Origin: an uncultured Spirochaetaceae bacterium
Lineage (GTDB): Bacteria > Spirochaetota > Spirochaetia > Sphaerochaetales > Sphaerochaetaceae
Reading direction: 5' to 3'
Length of the DNA: 50,127 bases
Assembly: GCA_900315435.1 (NCBI GenBank)
Contig: OMYY01000022.1
Location: 1-50,127 of the forward strand
Shown in pieces: positions 16,466 through 23,051 of this stretch. Both the position numbers and the translations under genes were made by a program. The notes under the pieces are model-generated. The model saw only the letters and a program-made list of their open reading frames with translations, did no database searches and had not been told where the DNA came from. Position 1 is the first letter of the stretch; every line of letters begins with the position of its first letter.

Positions 16466-16876
16466 ATGGGGAGTAAGTTACATATCGAAACGTGGAAGAA
16501 ACGGGTCATCCCTTTCTGTTTCTGGGGAGTGCTTACAACAATAATGAACGTTGCAGTCTACCTGCTTTGTCGCAAAACGGGGATTGTCGTTTCTATTTCC
16601 ACAGCTCTCGCATGGTTTCTCAGTGTCCTGTTCGCCTACATAACCAACAAACTCTACGTCTTTGACTCCCATGAGCATGGGCGGAAAGCAATTTGGAGGG
16701 AACTCTGGATGTTCTACAGTTCCCGCCTTCTTTCCGGTCTCTTGGATATCGCCATCATGTACGTGCTGGTGATGTTGTTCAAAAGCAATGAACTGCTTGC
16801 CAAGATCATTGATGAATTCGCAGTGAGCGCGATGAACTTCTTGCTAAGTTTCCTAGTTATTTTCAGAAAAAGGTGA
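16466..16876 (+). CDS. gtrA: GtrA-family flippase
   Basis: A 136-residue protein with four membrane helices, starting FCFWGVLTTIMNVAVYLLC and including FLSVLFAYITNKLYVF, the conserved GtrA/DPMS_TM motif. Proteins of this family are thought to flip polyprenyl-phosphate-linked sugars across the inner membrane. It lies 6 nt before the GtrB-like gene and 110 nt after the GT-C gene. AAGGAGAAAGGGA upstream provides a ribosome-binding site. Family assignment is firm; the flipped sugar is inferred from the neighbours. Confidence 0.85.
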   Translation: MGSKLHIETWKKRVIPFCFWGVLTTIMNVAVYLLCRKTGIVVSISTALAWFLSVLFAYITNKLYVFDSHEHGRKAIWRELWMFYSSRLLSGLLDIAIMYVLVMLFKSNELLAKIIDEFAVSAMNFLLSFLVIFRKR

Positions 16877-16882
16877 TTTTCT

Positions 16883-17803
16883 ATGAATCTTGTTTCTTTA
16901 ATTGTTCCCTGTTTCAACGAAGAAGCCAACATCGAACCTTTCCACAAGGCCATTGTCGACGTGTTCAAAGAACTTCCCGAAGCAGATTTCGAGCTGATGT
17001 TCGTGGACGATGGGTCCAAGGATAAGACATTTGCCAAAATCAAGGAAATCCACGCCCAGGATAGACGGGTCAAATGTATCTCTTTCTCCCGAAATTTTGG
17101 CAAGGAGGCCGCTTTGTTTGCCGGCCTAAGAAACGCTACTGGAGACTGTGCCGTCATCATGGATGCCGACCTGCAACATCCACCTAAAACCATCATCGAC
17201 ATGTACAAGCAGTGGAAGGCCGGTTACGAAGTGGTTGAAGGAGTAAAAACCGACCGCGGGAAGGAAGGCCTCATACACAAACTGATGACCAAAATCTTCT
17301 ACGACCGGATCAGCAAGGCAGTTGGTATGGACATGCGTAACTCTTCCGACTTCAAACTGCTCGACAGGAAGGCAATCGACACGCTCGCCAGTCTCAAGGA
17401 ACGGAACACGTTCTTCCGGGCCCTCTCCTTCTGGGTCGGATTCAACAAGACGACGGTGTATTATGAAGTACAAGAGCGGGCTTCCGGTACTACAAAATGG
17501 TCTTCAAAAGCCTTGGTCCGCTATGCCATCAACAACGTGCTTTGCTTCAGTTATTCCCCATTGCAAATCGTGACCACGCTGGGAATCCTCTTCTCGTTGG
17601 TTGGTATCGCTTTTGGCATTGACGCTCTCTACAGTTGGATTAAAGGAAATGCAATCTCCGGCTATCCCTCGTTGCTCTTCATCATGTGTCTTGGATTCGG
17701 CTGCATCATGTTCAGTCTTGGAATTACCGGTATGTATATCGCCCAGATTTATGATGAAGTGAAACAGAGACCCCAATACATCGTTGGAAGGACAATCGAA
17801 TGA
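16883..17803 (+). CDS. Polyprenyl-phosphate glycosyltransferase, GtrB/DPM-like (GT2)
   Basis: A 306-residue GT2 enzyme. SLIVPCFNEEANIEPF begins the Rossmann-like domain, FVDDGSKDKT and MDADLQHPP carry the nucleotide- and metal-binding acids, and two C-terminal membrane helices span about 230-258 and 265-292, ending with IAQIYDEVKQRP. This layout is that of GtrB, FlmF2, ArnC and CsbB, which join a UDP-sugar to undecaprenyl phosphate on the cytoplasmic face. It follows gtrA by 6 nt and overlaps the deacetylase gene by 4 nt (ATGA), implying translational coupling. Sugar specificity cannot be read directly; the coupled deacetylase suggests an N-acetylhexosamine. Confidence 0.87.
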   Translation: MNLVSLIVPCFNEEANIEPFHKAIVDVFKELPEADFELMFVDDGSKDKTFAKIKEIHAQDRRVKCISFSRNFGKEAALFAGLRNATGDCAVIMDADLQHPPKTIIDMYKQWKAGYEVVEGVKTDRGKEGLIHKLMTKIFYDRISKAVGMDMRNSSDFKLLDRKAIDTLASLKERNTFFRALSFWVGFNKTTVYYEVQERASGTTKWSSKALVRYAINNVLCFSYSPLQIVTTLGILFSLVGIAFGIDALYSWIKGNAISGYPSLLFIMCLGFGCIMFSLGITGMYIAQIYDEVKQRPQYIVGRTIE

Positions 17804-18684
17804 CCGGCATTGATTTCCATGCGGACGACTATGCGCTCTCCGAACATTCGGATAACGACATCATCGCCCTGTGCCACAAAGGAAAGCTGGATGGCATCAG
17901 CATCATGGTCAACATGCGCCGCGCCCCTAAGGCGGTCAAACGTTTGAGGGACGCAAAATTTCCACATCCTGTCCGTGCTTCCATCCACTTGAACTTCATG
18001 GAAGGCTATCCCTGCGCAAAGAAAGAAGAGGTAAAGGACCTGGTGGATGACAAAGGACTCTTCCATGTCAGTTGGCGGCAACTAGTGCTTTGGTCATGCA
18101 ACCCCGTGAAACGGAATCACATCAGAAAACAGCTTGCAATGGAAATCAATGCCCAGATTGAAAAGGCGATACTGCTAGGAATTGCCGACCCAAAACACTT
18201 GCGGCTAGACAGCCATCAGCACCCCCATATGATTCCTATCGTGTTTGACGCTTTGATCGACGTCATCAAGCAACACAACTACGGTGTCGACTATATCCGT
18301 AACTCCGAGGACCCAATACGCTTTTATGGGAAACATCCCAGTCTCTATCGCACGCTTCGGCCCGTCAATCTGGTGAAATGCATGATACTCAACCACTACT
18401 CCCGTCATGTGAAGCATGTGTTGCAAAAGATGCGAATACCCGCGACCTATCTCTGCGGCGTCTGTTTCAGCGGGCATATGGATACGACACGAATCAGGGT
18501 GATGATTCCCGATTTTCTCAAAGCTGGTGACAGACATCATCGCCCCGTAGAATTTCTCTTCCATCCTGGAACCATGCTCAAGGATGAACAAACCGAGGAA
18601 TTCACCAAACTTGGATTCAACGACTTTCACTTCAATGAAGGACGTCGAATCGAATATCGGACAGTTGAAGAAGTAAACAGCTAA
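17800..18684 (+). CDS. ChbG/YdjC-family carbohydrate deacetylase (NaxD-like context)
   Basis: A 294-residue soluble hydrolase. FHADDYALSEHSDND at residues 6-20 holds the DD metal pair, and RLDSHQHPHMIP at about 131-142 the metal-binding histidines, as in YdjC/ChbG. Family members remove N-acetyl groups from sugars such as diacetylchitobiose or, for NaxD, from undecaprenyl-phosphate N-acetylgalactosamine. The 4-nt overlap with the GtrB-like gene and presence in a GT-C/GtrA/GtrB operon argue for a lipid-linked sugar substrate here rather than chitin disaccharide. The exact substrate is an inference. NodB-type deacetylases have different motifs and are excluded. Confidence 0.82.
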   Translation: MTGIDFHADDYALSEHSDNDIIALCHKGKLDGISIMVNMRRAPKAVKRLRDAKFPHPVRASIHLNFMEGYPCAKKEEVKDLVDDKGLFHVSWRQLVLWSCNPVKRNHIRKQLAMEINAQIEKAILLGIADPKHLRLDSHQHPHMIPIVFDALIDVIKQHNYGVDYIRNSEDPIRFYGKHPSLYRTLRPVNLVKCMILNHYSRHVKHVLQKMRIPATYLCGVCFSGHMDTTRIRVMIPDFLKAGDRHHRPVEFLFHPGTMLKDEQTEEFTKLGFNDFHFNEGRRIEYRTVEEVNS

Positions 18685-18700
18685 ACACTCCAATTTTCCA

Positions 18701-19123
18701 TCAATAGTCCACATGTGTTGCTTCGGGCAGAGGCCCGGTATACCTTGCCCAGTTTGCAGGATTGTAGATGTCGTCCTTCACGGTGAACCACTCTGACGGG
18801 GCAATTGAGAATTCGCTGTTCTTACGGATACGGGTGGCTTCCGCAGGAGCATCCACCAGTTTCATCCAGGCATTCTTGTCCTCAACCTTGAGCGGATTCT
18901 GGGTAAACGGATTTCTGGCATCTGCAATCAGGCCCTCGGAGGCCAAGGCGGGAGTATCCGCATTGGTCATGAAGGCATCATCCTTCCGAATCGCGCCATG
19001 GCTTGCAAAATCCTTCACCAGCAGGGTCGCCACAAAGCAGTCCTTGGTGAGGCCTACGCCCTTGGTTTGGGTAAAAAGGCCAGAATCAAAACCCATGCCA
19101 TGGTCACTGACAATGATGTCCCC
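18701..19123 (-). pseudogene. 3' remnant of a membrane sulfatase/LTA-synthase-like gene
   Basis: The minus-strand frame encodes the last ~140 residues of the protein family found at 45208-47887 and 47982-50127: DIIVSDHGMGFD (the conserved metal-binding DH), then LLVKDFASHG, FMTNADTPAL, NPFTQNP, and EWFTVKDDIYNPANWARY at the end. Nothing upstream matches. Homology begins about 30 nt after the stop codon of the dehydratase-activator gene, and the only possible start is a TTG at 19153 without a ribosome-binding site. The N-terminal membrane region and the catalytic threonine are missing, so it cannot be functional. It marks a deletion or replacement event. Confidence 0.8.
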
Positions 19124-19153
19124 AACCTTACTCCGAACTACCGACAAATACAA

Positions 19154-20776
19154 TCAATCAAGGGCGAACAATGCGGCTCCGATAGCCCCACAGATCTGGG
19201 CTTCGGGCAGGACGACCAGCTTGATGCCAAGCTTTTCGTTGATAGCCTTCACCACCCCCTTGTTCAGGGAAACACCACCGGTAATCATGCATTTCTCCTC
19301 CAGGCCGACACGGCCGACGAGGGCGGCGACCTTGTTGGCTACCGAACGGTCAAGGGCATGGACGATATCTCCGACCGATTTGTTCTGGGCGACCAAGGAA
19401 ACCACTTCGCTCTCGGCAAAGACGGTACACATGCTGCTGATTGTCAGTTTTTCCGTGCAGGTTTCGCCGAGAACGGCAAGCTGGGAAAGCGAAAGATCCA
19501 GCGTGCGGGCCATGGCTTCCAGGAATTTTCCTGTACCCGCAGCACATTTGTCGTTCATGGCGAAGTTCACCACCTGCCCTTTGCCATCGATCTTGATGAC
19601 CTTCGAATCCTGGCCGCCGATATCGATGACGGTACGCACCGAAGAATCCAGGAACCACGCGCCACGGGCATGGCAGGAAATCTCGGTGACCGCCTCTTCC
19701 TTGTGTTGCAGATAGTCCCGCCCATAGCCGGTGGCAACAATACCCCCAATCTGGTCCATGGAGAGATGCGCCCGCGCAAGTGCCTGCTTCAGACACTCGT
19801 CCGCACTTTTCTGGGCACCTCCACCAGTCGGGATGATCATCGAAGCGACAATCGTTTTTGAACGGTCCATGATCACCACGTCCGTCGACGTGGAGCCGCT
19901 ATCAATGCCAGCGACAAACGGTTTCGATTGGTCACTCATAGGTTTGGTATGCTCCTGTACGGATATCGTTTCACGGAATGCTTCCAGACGTGTCGAAAGC
20001 TGGCCCTCGCTCTGCTGGGTGAAGTCAGTCTGGACCTGCACATACGGTACCGTGATGTTGTCCTTCTGCTCGGGAAATTCCGACTGGGCGAAATCACAGA
20101 ATTTGATGGAATGATAGACAATACCCTTGAGGCGTGGGTCGGTGTACAGGACGGAACGTCCGGCAAGGTTGCCCATGCGTCTGCAGGGAACCTGCTCCAG
20201 CAAGCGGGATGCATAAGCAGTCCAAAAGCCAGCGCCAGAAGGAACCGGCACATTGCGTGTTCCGATGCAGGTATGGTTGACGACCTTCTCGCCAACCTTG
20301 GTGGCGATGTACGCTTCAAGCTCCGGATTCACCCGGGCGCCGATGATGCCGATATAGCGTCCAGAGAAAACCTGCGGCTTCCTGAATGCCGCAAGACAGG
20401 CATCCAAGTCAAACGGTTTTCCCGAATAGGCGGCGTATGCATCCTTTAGCTGTGCGAGACTTTTGCCAAAACGCTCCTTCGCGCAGTCGTTGTCCGCATG
20501 GGGCAAATCTAAGAAATAGACGAACTTGCATGTGCCGCTGTTCCTGGCGATGTCATAGACGCGGCGCATGACATCGCAGCAGTTGGTCAATACCAGTTCG
20601 CTTACCTCGCCTCGATACACGGCCTCAATGACGGACTTGCCGAATCCACAGATGTTCTGGTGGCCGTACTTGTCCGCAAGGGGATAATCACGACGCATGG
20701 TCTCCAAGGGAACACACTGCTCGCCGAAACCGGCAAACAGCTCGGTCGGAGTATATTTGCATACGTAGCTGATCAC
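19154..20776 (-). CDS. 2-hydroxyacyl-CoA dehydratase subunit fused to its ATP-dependent activator
   Basis: A 540-residue fusion. The N-terminal ~280 residues are HgdB-like (COG1775), with cysteine-containing segments such as LTNCCDVMRRVYD that could hold a [4Fe-4S] cluster. The C-terminal ~255 residues are a BadF/BadG/HgdC activator (COG1924): FVAGIDSGSTSTDVV is the ASKHA phosphate loop, IDIGGQDSK the second, and the bridging-cluster cysteines lie in NDKCAAGTG and SSMCTVFAESEV. Together these perform ATP-driven electron injection and radical dehydration of an (R)-2-hydroxyacyl-CoA. The GTG at 20776 is the start: GGAGG lies 7 nt upstream and GTGA overlaps the previous stop. The natural substrate is unknown. 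Confidence 0.85.
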   Translation of the reverse strand: MISYVCKYTPTELFAGFGEQCVPLETMRRDYPLADKYGHQNICGFGKSVIEAVYRGEVSELVLTNCCDVMRRVYDIARNSGTCKFVYFLDLPHADNDCAKERFGKSLAQLKDAYAAYSGKPFDLDACLAAFRKPQVFSGRYIGIIGARVNPELEAYIATKVGEKVVNHTCIGTRNVPVPSGAGFWTAYASRLLEQVPCRRMGNLAGRSVLYTDPRLKGIVYHSIKFCDFAQSEFPEQKDNITVPYVQVQTDFTQQSEGQLSTRLEAFRETISVQEHTKPMSDQSKPFVAGIDSGSTSTDVVIMDRSKTIVASMIIPTGGGAQKSADECLKQALARAHLSMDQIGGIVATGYGRDYLQHKEEAVTEISCHARGAWFLDSSVRTVIDIGGQDSKVIKIDGKGQVVNFAMNDKCAAGTGKFLEAMARTLDLSLSQLAVLGETCTEKLTISSMCTVFAESEVVSLVAQNKSVGDIVHALDRSVANKVAALVGRVGLEEKCMITGGVSLNKGVVKAINEKLGIKLVVLPEAQICGAIGAALFALD

Positions 20777-22041
20777 CGTCTTGCCTCCAGCATCTCCAAA
20801 AACGCCCCCAGGCGAGTCTCGGTCTGCCCGTCGCTCTGGTTGCGCATATCCGCGCCATCGCCATCGAGCAACAGGACGGGGATCCCCTTCTCTTCCAATG
20901 CCTGCTTGACCAAAGCGGAAGCGCCGATGGTCATCTTGCACCCCCAGTGATTGAACATGATGGCGCCATGAGGCTTGACCATGTCGGCAAGAGCAAGGTC
21001 CATTTCAATCCTGCGTCTGGCCGCTCCGTTGAAACCGCAATAGACCATACGGCGAGCCATGGTTTCATACGGTTTGGCCGGGTCGACCGGCATCATCATC
21101 CAGTCATGCGCCAAGTCGACCGAAACGATATGCGCCTTTTCCGTATAGTTCAGCAGCTCCCGCACCGGTGCATGGCTGAAAGGAATCGCATGAATCCAAA
21201 GCAACCTGAGCCCGGTATCCGGCTTACCCCGCAGATAGTCCTGGGCAAGCAATGAATAGTACTGGGCAGTCTCCTTGGTGCCGAGCATCATATGGCCAAG
21301 CAACACTTCATACATGCCGCTAGTCACGTCAGTCGGCACATACCGGCTTCCCGCCAACCGCATGTACTGGGAAAAGGATTCGTGGGCATACCGGCTTTGC
21401 GCCTGCACGTTCGCAAGCATGTCGTCCGTAATCTTCACATGGGCCTGGTCCTCGATGAAATGGACCATGCCACGTAGTTGCTCCTCGACATACTGGAGTG
21501 CATCATCGGACGGCTCATACGGCACATCGACGAAAAAAGTCGGCATGTGGTGCTTGGATGAAAGCGCAGGAAAGGAAACCATGTTGGCGTCACATGCCAC
21601 GTTGGTATAGAGCCCAAACGGGGATACCGGCAGAAGTCCGAGCTTCGAGGCACCAAGGAAAATACGATGATAGGAACACAAGTTCTGGTCGTTGTCCTCG
21701 GCATCCAACAGCGGCATCTCGCACCGAGTACCCGTCATGAAAGCAGAAAAGCCTTCAATCGAGAACGCCTTGTATCCGATGGCGATCAAGGGATCGCAGG
21801 GAATGAACAGGCTGGTCATGGCCGTCTTGTCGGGATGGAGCAATGCCGTACGCATGTACTGCATGACAATCCAGGCAAGATACTGGCGCGAAGGGGTGAG
21901 CAACTTGCTGGCAAAGTGCTTCAGCCGGAACTGCTGGGCGGCATAACCAGCCAGCATCAATTTCCGGGCCTTCTGCCCGTCGCGCTCCGCAACCCTCCCC
22001 ACTTTTCCGCCAAACTTTTCCACAACACCCATACTTGACAT
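20773..22041 (-). CDS. 2-hydroxyacyl-CoA dehydratase family subunit (HgdB-like)
   Basis: A 422-residue protein of the COG1775 family, the catalytic D-component of 2-hydroxyacyl-CoA dehydratases. Recognisable segments are FIPCDPLIAIGYKAF, MPLLDAEDNDQNLCSYHR (cluster-cysteine region), a VPYEPSDDALQYVEEQL stretch and GAIMFNHWGCKMTIGASALVK near the C-terminus. It is translationally coupled (GTGA) to the fused subunit-activator gene, so the two polypeptides together supply both D-component subunits and the activator. The start at 22041 has only a weak ribosome-binding site. No CoA-transferase or acyl-CoA dehydrogenase lies nearby, leaving the pathway open. Confidence 0.8.
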   Translation of the reverse strand: MSSMGVVEKFGGKVGRVAERDGQKARKLMLAGYAAQQFRLKHFASKLLTPSRQYLAWIVMQYMRTALLHPDKTAMTSLFIPCDPLIAIGYKAFSIEGFSAFMTGTRCEMPLLDAEDNDQNLCSYHRIFLGASKLGLLPVSPFGLYTNVACDANMVSFPALSSKHHMPTFFVDVPYEPSDDALQYVEEQLRGMVHFIEDQAHVKITDDMLANVQAQSRYAHESFSQYMRLAGSRYVPTDVTSGMYEVLLGHMMLGTKETAQYYSLLAQDYLRGKPDTGLRLLWIHAIPFSHAPVRELLNYTEKAHIVSVDLAHDWMMMPVDPAKPYETMARRMVYCGFNGAARRRIEMDLALADMVKPHGAIMFNHWGCKMTIGASALVKQALEEKGIPVLLLDGDGADMRNQSDGQTETRLGAFLEMLEARR

Positions 22042-22131
22042 ATATATCCGTTCTTGTCAGAAAAGAAAAGCGGTCCAAGTACCCCAAAACCAGCTGACTG
22101 TTACAATTACCATACCTCGCAAAAGGGAAAG

Positions 22132-22160
22132 TTGACTAATGGGGGCAAATCGCCTACAAC
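22132..22160 (+). promoter_or_regulatory. Promoter for the GT2-YfhO pair
   Basis: TTGACT (22132-22137), a 17-nt spacer and TACAAC (22155-22160) lie 28 nt before the ATG at 22188. Confidence 0.45.
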
Positions 22161-22187
22161 GTCACTATCCGGATTCAAGGAGTACCT

Positions 22188-23051
22188 ATGGTTTCCGTTA
22201 TCATTCCTTCCTACAATCGCGCACGCACGATTCTTCCTGCGGTAGAGAGCGTCCTGAAGCAGACGTACAGCGATCTTGAGCTATGGGTGGTTGACGATTG
22301 CTCGACGGACAACACCGAACAGGTATTGGCACAACTTCAGGATCCTCGCCTCCACTATTTCCGGCTGAAGAAGAACTCTGGCGCCTGCACGGCACGCAAC
22401 AAAGGAATCGAGCTCGCCACGGGTGAATACATTGCCTTCAATGACAGTGACGACCAATGGCATGCGGACAAGTTGGAAAAACAGCTGGCGTTTCTCAAAA
22501 AAACCTGTTCAGACGTTGTCACCTGCGTAATGACCGTGAAGGACGAAGAAGGCAACGCGCTTCACGTCTTTCCCGACCATGGAGAGGAAGGCCCGCTCAC
22601 TTACGAAGATCTTCTTCTCTACAACTGTTGCAGTACCCAACTGATTCTAGGGAAAGCGGAATGTTTCAAACAATATCCGTTCGACCCTTTCATGCCCCGC
22701 CTGCAAGACTGGGACGAAATGCTTCGGCTCTCCCAGCACTTCAAGATTTGTTTCCAGAAAGAAATACTTGTGGATGCCTTCGTGCAGAGGGACAGCATCA
22801 CCAACCATCCGGAAAGGGGCGTAATCGCTATGGACAAGCTCTTTGAGAAACATCGGGATGTAATTGCCAAAAACCCACGCATTGCCGAAAGTTTCTTCCG
22901 CAAAAAAGCGGCATTCGTCTGCCAGACGGGCAAGAATCCCACCGAGGAGTTCAAGGCACTCAGGAAATATGCCCCTTCTGCCACCACCACGCTGAAGTAC
23001 CTGCTCTGTAAAACGGGACTGTATCTACCCCTGTCCAGGAGCAAACAATGA
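22188..23051 (+). CDS. Glycosyltransferase family 2
   Basis: A 287-residue soluble inverting glycosyltransferase. VSVIIPSYNRARTI opens the fold, VVDDCSTDNTE binds the nucleotide, and FNDSDDQWHADKLEKQL has the D-x-D metal site followed by the GT2 W/DKLE segment. AAGGAG precedes the ATG. The 3' end overlaps the YfhO gene by 4 nt, so the two are translationally coupled. In contrast to the GtrB-like gene at 16883 it has no C-terminal membrane helices, so it probably acts on a nascent glycan or lipid-linked acceptor. Sugar unknown. Confidence 0.87.
   Translation: MVSVIIPSYNRARTILPAVESVLKQTYSDLELWVVDDCSTDNTEQVLAQLQDPRLHYFRLKKNSGACTARNKGIELATGEYIAFNDSDDQWHADKLEKQLAFLKKTCSDVVTCVMTVKDEEGNALHVFPDHGEEGPLTYEDLLLYNCCSTQLILGKAECFKQYPFDPFMPRLQDWDEMLRLSQHFKICFQKEILVDAFVQRDSITNHPERGVIAMDKLFEKHRDVIAKNPRIAESFFRKKAAFVCQTGKNPTEEFKALRKYAPSATTTLKYLLCKTGLYLPLSRSKQ

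Noticed and set aside
19124-19153. Start of a small gene at the TTG at 19153
   Set aside because: No ribosome-binding site, and the protein matches only the tail of a much larger family.
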